Origin: JBCCMQ01 sp039026235
GTDB lineage: Bacteria > Pseudomonadota > Alphaproteobacteria > Rhodobacterales > Rhodobacteraceae
NCBI GenBank assembly: GCA_039026235.1
Contig: JBCCMQ010000002.1
Span: 124,001 to 188,000, forward strand
Direction of reading: 5' to 3'
Length of the DNA: 64,000 nucleotides
The position numbers and the translations under genes were made by a program. Positions within the stretch are counted from its first letter, which is position 1; every line of letters begins with the position of its first letter. Under the pieces are notes generated by a model, which saw only the letters and a list, made by a program, of their open reading frames with translations, had not been told where the DNA came from and made no database searches. Positions 44,449 through 53,393 of this stretch are shown one piece after another.

Positions 44449-45759
44449 GTGGACGCGCGGCGCATCCTCACCGATCTTCGCTCTGGGAAAGAGCTGACTG
44501 ACGCACAGATAACTTGGTTCGCAGATGGTCTTGCGTCAGGCGCGGTTACGGATGCGCAGGCGGGTGCCTTTGCCATGGCGGTGTTGCTCCGGGGCTTGGG
44601 TGAGACCGGTCGCGTGGCACTCACACGCGCTATGGCCGCAAGCGGAGCGCGTCTGACGTGGGATCTGCCAGGGCCGGTCGTGGACAAGCATTCGACCGGC
44701 GGCATCGGCGACTGCGTTTCTCTGGTGTTGGCGCCGGCTTTGGCCGCGTGCGGGGCCTTCGTGCCGATGATCTCGGGCCGCGGTCTTGGGCACACGGGCG
44801 GAACGCTGGACAAGCTTGAGGCAATTCCCGGCCTCAAGACGACGGTCGACAAAGGGGACTTTCAGCAAATTGTGGGCCAGCACGGTTTTGCGATTGTATC
44901 GGCCTCGGACGATGTGGCCCCTGCAGACCGGCGCCTTTATTCCGTGCGCGATATCACCGCTACGGTCGAAAGCCTTGATCTGATCACGGCTTCCATACTC
45001 TCCAAGAAGCTAGCTGCCGGTCTGGATGCCCTGGTTCTCGACATCAAGGCGGGCAGCGGAGCATTCATGGCGACGGACAAAGATGCGTTTAACCTTGCCA
45101 GGGCGCTTGTCGACACGGCAAACGGCGCCGGGTGTGCGACACAGGCCATTGTCTCGGATATGAGCCAGCCGCTTGCCCCGGCGGCGGGCAATGCCCTTGA
45201 GGTGTCTGCGGCCATGCGGGTGCTTTGCGGCGAAGTCAGCCGCGATCCGCTTTCAAAGATGGTCATTGAGCTCGGCGCGGCACTTTTGCACGCCTGTGGT
45301 TTGGCGCCGACAAAGGGTCAGGGTCGAAAGCTCTTGGAAGATGCAATCGCGTCGGGCCGTGCGGTGGAAAAGTTCGATCTGGTCACACGCGCATTGGGCG
45401 GCCCGCCTGCGATTTCGAAGAGTTGGAATTCGGACCTTCCAAAGGCCACTGTCATTCGTCCGGTTCCGGCACCCACGGCCGGCTACGTAAATGCGATTGA
45501 CGGGCGTGCCATTGGGATGGCGGTCGTGGATCTGGGGGGCGGTCGCCGCCGCGAAGACGACACCATCGATCCGTCTGTTGGTCTGTCCGGGATCCTGCGC
45601 ATTGGGACCCATGTGCCCGCCGGCGCGCCGCTGGCATGGGTACACGCGGCATCGGACGCCGATGCCGAGGCGGCGATCATCGTGGTTCGCAACGCGTTCC
45701 TTGTCGGGCCGGACAAGGGTCCCGAGCCGCCTCTTCTACGTGGGGAGGTAACTGCATGA
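44449..45759 (+). CDS. deoA: Thymidine phosphorylase
   Basis: 436 residues. Splits thymidine to thymine and deoxyribose-1-phosphate. STGGIGDCVSLVLAPA binds phosphate; SGRGLGHTGGTLDKLE is the family signature. GTG start. Its stop overlaps the ATG of deoB. Confidence 0.95.
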   Translation: MDARRILTDLRSGKELTDAQITWFADGLASGAVTDAQAGAFAMAVLLRGLGETGRVALTRAMAASGARLTWDLPGPVVDKHSTGGIGDCVSLVLAPALAACGAFVPMISGRGLGHTGGTLDKLEAIPGLKTTVDKGDFQQIVGQHGFAIVSASDDVAPADRRLYSVRDITATVESLDLITASILSKKLAAGLDALVLDIKAGSGAFMATDKDAFNLARALVDTANGAGCATQAIVSDMSQPLAPAAGNALEVSAAMRVLCGEVSRDPLSKMVIELGAALLHACGLAPTKGQGRKLLEDAIASGRAVEKFDLVTRALGGPPAISKSWNSDLPKATVIRPVPAPTAGYVNAIDGRAIGMAVVDLGGGRRREDDTIDPSVGLSGILRIGTHVPAGAPLAWVHAASDADAEAAIIVVRNAFLVGPDKGPEPPLLRGEVTA

Positions 45760-46961
45760 GCCGCGCTTTCCTGGTCGTGATCGATTCAGTTGGATGCGGC
45801 GGTGCGCCTGACGCCCACTTGTTCGGGGACGAAGGCGCCAATACGCTTGGTCACATCGCCCGGGAATGCGCGGCCGGCCGCGCGGAAGAGGGGCGGACCG
45901 GCCCACTGACGCTTCCCAACCTGGCCTCGGCTGGTCTCTGGCGTGCGGTGCAACTTGCCTCGGGCATGGACGTGTCCGGACACGTTCCGCAGGCCACCGT
46001 GGACCGTGGCTTTTGGGGCGCTGCCACAGAGGTTTCGAAGGGCAAGGACACTCCGTCGGGTCATTGGGAGCTTGCGGGGGTCCCAGTCCCCTGGGACTGG
46101 CACTATTTCCCTGATAGGATCCCGAGTTTTCCGAAAGAGCTGTCGCATCGCGTCGCCGACTTGGCCGGGTCGGACGGAATTCTAGGCGACCGGCATGCGT
46201 CCGGCACCGCGATCATCGAAGAAATGGGGGCCGCCCATATGCAGTCCGGCCGCCCGATCTGCTATACATCCGCCGACAGCGTTTTTCAGATTGCCGCCCA
46301 TGAAGATACCTTTGGGCTTGAAAAGCTGATCCAGCTTTGCCGTGATCTTGCGCCGGAAATTCACGCGATGAAGGTCGGGCGCGTCATTGCACGCCCCTTT
46401 GTTGGAGATCCCGTCGAGGGGTTTAGGCGCACCGCCCACCGTCGCGATTTTGCCGTGCCGCCACCTTCGCCTACGCTGTGTGATTGGGTTTCCGGCGCCG
46501 GACGGCACGTTGCGGCGATTGGCAAGATCGGAGACATCTTCTCGATGCAAGGCATCGCGGATGTGACAAAGGGCGAGGACGCCGCGTTGATGGAGGCATT
46601 GGTGTCGGCCACGGCCACGGCACCGGATGGCAGTCTGACATTCGCCAATTTTGTCGAATTCGACAGCCTTTACGGCCATCGGCGCGACGTCTCAGGCTAT
46701 GCCCGCGCGCTTGAGTGGTTTGACGCGCAGTTAACACGCGTAATCACCGGATTGGCTGCGGGAGATCTCCTGATAGTCACTGCCGATCACGGCAACGACC
46801 CAACCTGGCACGGGACCGACCATACCAGGGAAAGGGTGCCTGTGATTGCATTCGGTCCACGACCCGGGACAATAGGTCATTGTGCATTTGCGGATGTTGC
46901 GGCATCGATTGCCGACCATCTCGGCGTTTCAGCCCAAGGACCTGGGAAGTCTTTCCTATGA
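45756..46961 (+). CDS. deoB: Phosphopentomutase
   Basis: 401 residues. Interconverts ribose- or deoxyribose-1-phosphate and the 5-phosphates. Alkaline-phosphatase superfamily: N-terminal VVIDSVGCGGAPDA with metal Asp and the metal-binding TADHGNDPTWHGTDHTRE at the end. GGGGAGG precedes the ATG; ATGA overlap with deoA. Confidence 0.95.
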   Translation: MSRAFLVVIDSVGCGGAPDAHLFGDEGANTLGHIARECAAGRAEEGRTGPLTLPNLASAGLWRAVQLASGMDVSGHVPQATVDRGFWGAATEVSKGKDTPSGHWELAGVPVPWDWHYFPDRIPSFPKELSHRVADLAGSDGILGDRHASGTAIIEEMGAAHMQSGRPICYTSADSVFQIAAHEDTFGLEKLIQLCRDLAPEIHAMKVGRVIARPFVGDPVEGFRRTAHRRDFAVPPPSPTLCDWVSGAGRHVAAIGKIGDIFSMQGIADVTKGEDAALMEALVSATATAPDGSLTFANFVEFDSLYGHRRDVSGYARALEWFDAQLTRVITGLAAGDLLIVTADHGNDPTWHGTDHTRERVPVIAFGPRPGTIGHCAFADVAASIADHLGVSAQGPGKSFL

Positions 46962-47950
46962 ACATGAAGACGCTTCCAAAAGCGGAATTGCACCTGCATC
47001 TTGAGGGCGCTGCCCCGCCATCTTTCATTCGCGGTCTCGCGGCGGAAAAGTCCGTCGATCTATCCCGGATCTTCGATGAAAGCGGCGGCTATCTCTTTCG
47101 CGACTTTCCGCATTTCCTGACCGTCTACGAAGCGGCCTGTACGGTTCTGACATCGCCAGAGGACTTTTATCGGTTGACCAAGGCGGCGCTGGCGGAAAGC
47201 GCGGCGCATGGAGTTATTTATTCGGAGACCTTCTTGTCCCCGGATTTCTGCGGCGGCGGGGACCTCGGCGCCTGGCGTGAGTACTTGTCCGCCATAGAAG
47301 AAGCGGCTCGGGAAGCAGAGGCGCAGGACGGTATCGTTCTGCGTGCCATCGTCACCTGCATTCGCCACTTTGGGCCCGACAAATCAAAGCAGGCCGCTTT
47401 GTGCGCCGCAGAAACGGTGGGCGGATTTCTGACCGGCTTTGGCATGGCTGGTGATGAGCTCATGGGCAATCCATCGGATTTTACCTATGCATTTGATCTG
47501 GCGCGTGAGGCGGGGCTGAGGCTGACCTGCCACGCGGGTGAATGGGGCGGGTCCAAATCCGTTGCCGACGCGCTGCGTGATCTGCGTGTTGAGCGGATTG
47601 GTCACGGCGTCCAGGCGGCCGAGGACCTCGAACTGGTCGCCGAACTGGCCGAAAGCGGAATTGTGTTAGAGGTCTGTCCTGGGTCCAATGTTACTTTGGG
47701 CGTCTTTCCAGACTGGGCTTCGCATCCGATTGCTCGACTGATTGAGGCCGGCGTCAAGGTGACGGTCTCTACCGATGATCCGCCCTTTTTTCACACCGAT
47801 ATGACAACCGAGTACAACAATCTGGCAGAAACATTTGGCTGGGACGAGACAATGCTTCTTGGCCTGACGCAGAATGCCGTGGATGCGGCATTCTGCGATG
47901 ACGAAACTCGCCAAAAGCTCAACAAACAGCTGGAGAACGCCCATGCGTGA
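46958..47950 (+). CDS. add: Adenosine deaminase
   Basis: 330 residues. PKAELHLHLEGA carries the zinc His pair; CHAGEWGG and VTVSTDDPPFF give the remaining His and Asp. Converts adenosine to inosine. ATGA overlap with deoB. The upp start lies 8 bases inside its 3' end. Confidence 0.93.
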   Translation: MNMKTLPKAELHLHLEGAAPPSFIRGLAAEKSVDLSRIFDESGGYLFRDFPHFLTVYEAACTVLTSPEDFYRLTKAALAESAAHGVIYSETFLSPDFCGGGDLGAWREYLSAIEEAAREAEAQDGIVLRAIVTCIRHFGPDKSKQAALCAAETVGGFLTGFGMAGDELMGNPSDFTYAFDLAREAGLRLTCHAGEWGGSKSVADALRDLRVERIGHGVQAAEDLELVAELAESGIVLEVCPGSNVTLGVFPDWASHPIARLIEAGVKVTVSTDDPPFFHTDMTTEYNNLAETFGWDETMLLGLTQNAVDAAFCDDETRQKLNKQLENAHA

Positions 47951-48575
47951 TCATTTGACGGTCGTCGAACACCCTCTGGTTCAGCACAAGCTGACATTGA
48001 TGCGCAGGGCTGAGACGTCAACGGCCGTCTTCCGCCAGCTTCTTCGCGAAATCAGTCAGTTATTGGCCTACGAGGTCACCCGTGAATTACCCTTGACCGA
48101 TACCCGGATCTCAACGCCGCTGAAAGAGATGGACGCACCGACACTCGCCGGCAAGAAGCTGGCCCTGATTTCGATCCTGCGCGCTGGCAACGGGCTTCTG
48201 GACGGCGTTCTGGAACTTGTGCCATCGGCGCGCGTTGGCTTTGTCGGTCTTTACCGCGATGAGGAAACGCTGCAGCCGGTCCAGTACTACTTCAAGGTCC
48301 CGACTGAGTTGGAAGACCGGTTGGTGATCGCGGTCGATCCCATGCTTGCAACCGGAAACTCTTCAGCTGCCGCGATTGAACTTTTGAAGGATGCCGGAGC
48401 CACTAACATCCGTTTTCTGTGCCTGCTTGCGGCGCCCGAAGGCGTCGCCCGTATGGCCAGCGCCCATCCCGACGTCCCGATTGTGACAGCTGCACTGGAT
48501 GAGAAGCTGAACGAAAAGGGTTATATCGTTCCGGGTCTCGGTGATGCCGGGGACCGCATGTTTGGCACAAAGTAG
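47943..48575 (+). CDS. upp: Uracil phosphoribosyltransferase
   Basis: 210 residues. Makes UMP from uracil and PRPP. ILRAGNGLLDG and the PRPP-binding AVDPMLATGNSS motif are diagnostic. Last gene of the salvage operon, overlapping add by 8 bases. A perfect DnaA-box-like TTATCCACA lies just after the stop at 48580. Confidence 0.95.
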   Translation: MRDHLTVVEHPLVQHKLTLMRRAETSTAVFRQLLREISQLLAYEVTRELPLTDTRISTPLKEMDAPTLAGKKLALISILRAGNGLLDGVLELVPSARVGFVGLYRDEETLQPVQYYFKVPTELEDRLVIAVDPMLATGNSSAAAIELLKDAGATNIRFLCLLAAPEGVARMASAHPDVPIVTAALDEKLNEKGYIVPGLGDAGDRMFGTK

Positions 48576-48651
48576 AAAATTATCCACAAGGCGGTTTACA
48601 GCCTGCCGAACAACGGGCATTTTCGCCACCGAGCAGTCGAGGAGCAGAAAA

Positions 48652-48915
48652 ATGAATTCTCGTAAATACTTACTGACCACAGTCTTGGTAATCGCACCGG
48701 TCTGTGCCATGGCAGATCATGCGGGTGCAAAACCTGTGCCCGAGACTTTATCCACATCTGGTCTCACGCCCCATACCCAAGGGCAGGCGCAAGTCGGTAT
48801 CGGCCCTATTTCACCAATCACTGGCTTTCCGGTGCCGCCGGGTTTCAAGGTCGCCTGGGAAGACGGCCGCCTGAACCCGCAGCGTGGTCCGAAGCTTTTG
48901 GTTGACGCCGAATAA
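48652..48915 (+). CDS. Small secreted hypothetical protein
   Basis: 87 residues. Signal peptide (KYLLTTVLVIAPVCAMA), then a Pro/Gly-rich mature part (GIGPISPITGFPVPPGFKVA). AGGAG 8 bases before ATG 48652. No family recognised. About 76 bases after upp; possibly part of the same transcript. Confidence 0.6.
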   Translation: MNSRKYLLTTVLVIAPVCAMADHAGAKPVPETLSTSGLTPHTQGQAQVGIGPISPITGFPVPPGFKVAWEDGRLNPQRGPKLLVDAE

Positions 48916-48922
48916 CGTCCGA

Positions 48923-49939
48923 CTAACCGCCGCAGATCCCTTGCAGCGTCACCCAGTCTTCGTCGCTAAGAATGGCTTCTGACGGTATGCTGGCCGAGGC
49001 GTCTGCCTCAATAAGGCCAAGCGTGCTTTCGCCGGACATGTCCACGGCATAGGCATAGGGTGTTACGGGTAACCGCGCCGCAGAAAAACGGGTAATCAGC
49101 CGATCCGGCTCGATAGACTTGCTTTCACGAATGAAAAGCTGCTCGGAATAGGCGCGCCGCGCCGCTTCGGGAAGGGCGCCGGTCGTCAACAGACGAAAGG
49201 TTGCCGAGAACCCGGTTGCTTCTAAAAGACTGGTTAGCGGATCGTGCTGTTCTCGCCTAAGCTCCTCGGCCAGCACATAGCCGGCCACGACCTCGGGCGA
49301 TTCAAAGTCTTCGACCAGTTCCTTGGTCACAAGCGTCAGACCGCCCGGCAGGTGCGCCGTGGGGTCCGGCCCGGTCGGCAGGACGACAATCTTACCGCCA
49401 CCGCGCCCCAGCAAACGGTCCTGCAGTTTCTCAAGCACCAACTGCCCGCCCGTCGATGCGCATGTGGGCCCGGTGATACGGGACAAATCCTGCAAAATAT
49501 CGTAGCCGATGTCGGACCGGGCGGCCTCAGGAACGACAGATGCAGTGTACCGCACCAGAGCGCCAGGTAGCCAAAAAAAAGCGAGCATGGAGCAAAGCAA
49601 AAGGACCGCAGCGGCGGCACTGACCCGCAACCTCCCGGGATGGGGACGGCGTCTTTCAATGGCGCCCCGGACACGTTCAATGGCGCCGATCATCAGGGTG
49701 TCGTCAACTTCGAGCCGTTCGGGCGCTTCCGGCCCCGGCGCGTAAATGACACTTCCTTCTTCACGACCTTGGCGTTGCACCGCAGCCAGAGACCAATGCG
49801 CGACCACCCGGCCCGCGGTGTCCGTCATCACCAGGGATGCCTCACCCAGCGCCACGACCACGTCCCGCCGTTGCGCGGTCGCATGTTCCTGCCACACGCC
49901 AGGACATTCCAGCCTGTCATATTGGTCAAGCGCCGTCAT
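48923..49939 (-). CDS. Membrane protein resembling an inactive M48 peptidase
   Basis: 338 residues. The N-terminal third (1-100) is a cytoplasmic domain; a membrane helix near 105-128 (LRVSAAAAVLLLCSMLAFFW) follows, then a periplasmic domain with ILPTGPDPTAHLPGGLTLVT-type M48-like text (here VVLPTGPDPTAHLPGG). Where M48 enzymes have HExxH this reads YVLAEELRREQ, so the zinc site is absent. A pseudo-protease is the best reading. Starts at ATG 49939. Confidence 0.6.
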   Translation of the reverse strand: MTALDQYDRLECPGVWQEHATAQRRDVVVALGEASLVMTDTAGRVVAHWSLAAVQRQGREEGSVIYAPGPEAPERLEVDDTLMIGAIERVRGAIERRRPHPGRLRVSAAAAVLLLCSMLAFFWLPGALVRYTASVVPEAARSDIGYDILQDLSRITGPTCASTGGQLVLEKLQDRLLGRGGGKIVVLPTGPDPTAHLPGGLTLVTKELVEDFESPEVVAGYVLAEELRREQHDPLTSLLEATGFSATFRLLTTGALPEAARRAYSEQLFIRESKSIEPDRLITRFSAARLPVTPYAYAVDMSGESTLGLIEADASASIPSEAILSDEDWVTLQGICGG

Positions 49940-49997
49940 TGGGCTGCCCTATTGCCTCGGTTCCGAAACTAGACCACAGCCCGCGGCCCGGCAATCG

Positions 49998-51626
49998 TCA
50001 CAGTTTCGCGGCGGCTTTCCGCAGGACGAATTTCTGGATTTTGCCGGTGGATGTCTTGGGCAAGGGGCCGAAGACGACTTTCTTGGGTGTCTTAAAGCCT
50101 GCGAGGCGTTCCTTGGTGAAAGCGATCAGGCCTTCCTCGACCGCGTCCGAACCTTCGTGGAGTTCGACGAAAGCACAGGGAACCTCACCCCACTTCGGAT
50201 CGGGTTTTGCCACCACTGCACAGAGTGAAACGGACGGGTGGTGCATCAGCACCCCTTCGACTTCGACCGAACTGACGTTCTCGCCGCCCGAAATGATGAT
50301 GTCCTTGGCCCGGTCGGTGATCTGGACATAGGAATCCGGATGCTGGACCGCCAGATCGCCGGAATGGAACACACCGCCCGAAAATGCCTCCGCCGTCGCG
50401 TCAGGGTTGCGGTAGTAGCCCTTCATGACCGTATTGCCGCTCATCACGATTTCACCCTGATGGTGGCCGTCCATCGTCACCTGGGACTGATCGTCTTCGC
50501 CGAAAACCGTTATCTGCTCCATCATCGGCATTGGCACGCCCTGGCGGGCCTTGATGCCGGCGCGCTCGGCCTCGTCAAGTTGGTCCCACTCTTCGCTTTG
50601 CCAAAGGCATTCGGTGACATGTCCGTAGGTTTCGGTCAGGCCATAAACCTGGGTTACGTTGAATCCCAGGTTTTCAATTGCAGCCAGGGTCGCGGCCGCC
50701 GGCGGCGCGCCTGCCGTGAATACCTCAATTGTCCGGTTAAATTCGCGCCGCTCTGTGTCATCGGCATGGACCAGCATGTTCAACACGATGGGTGCGCCGC
50801 CGAAGTGCGTGATCCCTTCGTCCGCAATGGCGGCATAAATCGCTTTGGCCGCGATATCGCGGCAGCACACAACACAGCCACCGACCAGCGGCATCATCCA
50901 CGTATGGTTCCATCCGTTGCAATGAAACAGCGGGACGACGGCAAGAAAGCGCGGGAACAGCGTCATGCGCCAGGAAATCACCGTGCCCATGGTCATCAGG
51001 TAGGCGCCCCGATGATGGTACACGACGCCCTTGGGTCTGCCCGTAGTCCCGGACGTATAATTTAGCGCCAGGCTTTCCCATTCGTCCTTTGGCATGCGCC
51101 AGGCAAAGGCGGGATCGCCTGTTTCCAAAAGCGCATCGTATTCCATGTGGCGGCCAGAGCCCGGGTAGCCAGCCGCCGCATCAGGTACTTCGATGATCGT
51201 CACGGGGTGACTGCAAACCTCTGCCGCAGCTTCTGCAAGCTCCAGAAACTGTGTGTCTACCAGCAGCACCTTGGCGCCCCCATGGTCGAGAATGTACGTG
51301 ACCGTATCCACATCCAGCCGGGTATTGATCGTGTTCAGGATGCCGCCCATGGCGGGCACGCCGAAATGCGCCTCAGCCTGGGCCGGAATATTCGGAAGGA
51401 GTGTTGCGACCACGTCGCCATTGGAGACCCCGATGCCTTCCAAAGCTGAGGCGAGGCGGCTAACGCGCTGGTGGTAGTTTTCGTAGGTGAGGCGGAATTG
51501 ACCGTAGACCAAGGCTTCCCGATGCGGATAGACCCGTGCGGCACGTTGTAGGTGAGACAGTGGGGACAGGGGTACGTAGTTTGCTGGACATTTTTCCAGC
51601 CCGGTTTCATCCGCCAGCCAACCCAT
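49998..51626 (-). CDS. Acyl-CoA synthetase (AMP-forming)
   Basis: 542 residues, ANL family. SLALNYTSGTTGRPKGVV is the P-loop; YGLTETYGH and GELAV-type motifs follow (here FHSGDLAVQHPDSY). C-terminal KTSTGKIQKFVLRK carries the catalytic Lys. Medium- or long-chain acids or branched acids are likely substrates; DmdB-like ligases for 3-methylmercaptopropionate belong to this broad group, but the substrate cannot be set from sequence. GGAGGT is 5 bases before ATG 51626. Confidence 0.88.
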   Translation of the reverse strand: MGWLADETGLEKCPANYVPLSPLSHLQRAARVYPHREALVYGQFRLTYENYHQRVSRLASALEGIGVSNGDVVATLLPNIPAQAEAHFGVPAMGGILNTINTRLDVDTVTYILDHGGAKVLLVDTQFLELAEAAAEVCSHPVTIIEVPDAAAGYPGSGRHMEYDALLETGDPAFAWRMPKDEWESLALNYTSGTTGRPKGVVYHHRGAYLMTMGTVISWRMTLFPRFLAVVPLFHCNGWNHTWMMPLVGGCVVCCRDIAAKAIYAAIADEGITHFGGAPIVLNMLVHADDTERREFNRTIEVFTAGAPPAAATLAAIENLGFNVTQVYGLTETYGHVTECLWQSEEWDQLDEAERAGIKARQGVPMPMMEQITVFGEDDQSQVTMDGHHQGEIVMSGNTVMKGYYRNPDATAEAFSGGVFHSGDLAVQHPDSYVQITDRAKDIIISGGENVSSVEVEGVLMHHPSVSLCAVVAKPDPKWGEVPCAFVELHEGSDAVEEGLIAFTKERLAGFKTPKKVVFGPLPKTSTGKIQKFVLRKAAAKL

Positions 51627-51715
51627 GAATACCTCCCTTGTCATTCCCCTTGCCGGTCCGGCATTATTGACCGCGCCGCTTGGCGAGAAAAGCACGAATT
51701 AAGACCTGCTCTATT

Positions 51716-52657
51716 ATGAATGGCGACCTTCCGAACCGGCCCTTCGCGGCCGGTGCCTGCGTGCTGATCGGCATGGCCATCATTGGCCTTGCGGACAGTT
51801 TCGTGGTGGGCATCGCTGAGATCGTGGGGTTGTGGCAGTTTCACATGCTGCGCAGTGCCTTTATTGTTCCCGTCCTCATTGTGATCGCCCTTACGTTGGG
51901 CCACCCGATCCTGCCGCGCCGGCCGTTCGGAGTGGCGGTGCGCAGTCTGGCCCTGGCGCTGTCCATGCTTCTTTACTTTGGCTCCTTGGCGGTTTTCAGC
52001 GTTGCCGAGGCTGCCGCTGGTCTGTTCACGTCACCGATCTTCGTTCTTCTGATGACGGCGCTTTTATTGCGCCAGCAGGTTGGACCGGTTCGCATAGCCG
52101 CTGTGACCGTGGGTTTTGCAGGTACCGTTCTGGTGCTCGGGCCGGCGGACGATGGATTCGGCTGGCTCAGCTTGTTCCCGGTCGCGGCAGGCGCCGCTTA
52201 TGCCGTCAATGCGTTGGCTACGCGTACGCTTTGCGCGGGCGAAGCGCTGTTTACCCTGATGATCTGGGCATTCACGGCACTTGGACTCTTGGGCGCAGCC
52301 GGAACCGCTGTGTTGGCTTGGATTCCGGACTTGGCCGGTGCCCCTGGGACAGGTTTCGTGCTCCGACCGTGGGAGCCCGTGACGCCAGAGATCTTGGCCT
52401 GGACCGCCGCGGTGGGCTTGGGGGCGCTGGGCGGCGTCGCTTTTCTGACGCGATCCTACCAGCTTGCCGAGGCGTCCTATGTTGCGGTTTTTGAATATTC
52501 ACTGCTGATCTTTGGCGCGTTCTGGGGCTATCTGCTGTTCGGACAGGTCGTGGCAACCCACGGTGTTGTGGGCATCGGGCTTATTGTCATCTCTGGCGTG
52601 TTGATCGGCTGGTCCGCGGCGCGTGTGCGTGCGCGGCAGGCCTCTTTGCCGGCATGA
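51716..52657 (+). CDS. EamA/DMT-family transporter
   Basis: 313 residues, ten predicted membrane helices in two EamA halves (first from about 15; second near GWLSLFPVAAGAAYAV). Similar in class to the EamA protein encoded at 10.6 kb. ATG 51716 preferred over a TTG at 51680. Its stop overlaps the sulfotransferase ATG (ATGA), so the two are translationally coupled. Confidence 0.82.
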   Translation: MNGDLPNRPFAAGACVLIGMAIIGLADSFVVGIAEIVGLWQFHMLRSAFIVPVLIVIALTLGHPILPRRPFGVAVRSLALALSMLLYFGSLAVFSVAEAAAGLFTSPIFVLLMTALLLRQQVGPVRIAAVTVGFAGTVLVLGPADDGFGWLSLFPVAAGAAYAVNALATRTLCAGEALFTLMIWAFTALGLLGAAGTAVLAWIPDLAGAPGTGFVLRPWEPVTPEILAWTAAVGLGALGGVAFLTRSYQLAEASYVAVFEYSLLIFGAFWGYLLFGQVVATHGVVGIGLIVISGVLIGWSAARVRARQASLPA

Positions 52658-53322
52658 TCATATCACCGGGCCGCAAATACATCTTCGTCCACATTCCGAA
52701 AACAGGCGGCACTTCCATGGCGCTGATGCTGGAAGGCCGGGCCATGAAGGACGACCTTCTGATTGGCGACACGCCAAAGGCCAGGCGCCGCAAACGCCGC
52801 CTTGCGGATCTGCGCCCCGCAGGGCGGCTTTGGAAGCATTCGTCTCTGGCCGATATCGTCGGCGTGGTAAGCCTTGAGGACATGTACGATTGCTTCGTCT
52901 TTACGATGGTCCGGAACCCCTGGGACAGGCTCGTCAGCTACTACTACTGGCTGCGCGGTCAGAGTTTTTCCCATCCTGCCGTGGGTATGGCCAAGGTGCT
53001 CACGTTCGGCGACTTCGTTCTTGATCCGGCGACGCAGGACAGCTTTGCCAAGGCGCCGTTCGGATCATATCTAACGGTCGATGGCAGGGACTATGGCAGC
53101 CACTACATCCGGCTGGAACATCTTGCCGAAGACATGACACCACTTGCCACGCATCTGGGTATGCGCCTGCCCGCTTTGACGCAGGAAAACCGGTCGGAAA
53201 GGACCGCTGACTGGCGCCCCTACTATACAGATCTCACGGCTGAAGCCGTGGCTCGGTTTGCCGCGACCGACATCGCCCGTTTCGGATACGGCTTCGATGA
53301 TTTTGGCCGCGAAAAATCCTAG
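52654..53322 (+). CDS. Sulfotransferase family protein
   Basis: 222 residues. FVHIPKTGGTSMAL is the 5'-phosphosulfate loop and MVRNPWDRLVSYYYW the 3'-phosphate loop of PAPS-dependent sulfotransferases. Ends before the fadJ-type gene, which is convergent. Likely modifies a glycan or lipid; the acceptor is unknown. Coupled to the EamA gene. Confidence 0.85.
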   Translation: MIISPGRKYIFVHIPKTGGTSMALMLEGRAMKDDLLIGDTPKARRRKRRLADLRPAGRLWKHSSLADIVGVVSLEDMYDCFVFTMVRNPWDRLVSYYYWLRGQSFSHPAVGMAKVLTFGDFVLDPATQDSFAKAPFGSYLTVDGRDYGSHYIRLEHLAEDMTPLATHLGMRLPALTQENRSERTADWRPYYTDLTAEAVARFAATDIARFGYGFDDFGREKS

Positions 53323-53393
53323 CCAACGGGCTCGCCAACCCCGGAAAAAGGCGGCGGCGATTGAACGCAGCCGCCTGTCATGGTGACTGGTCT

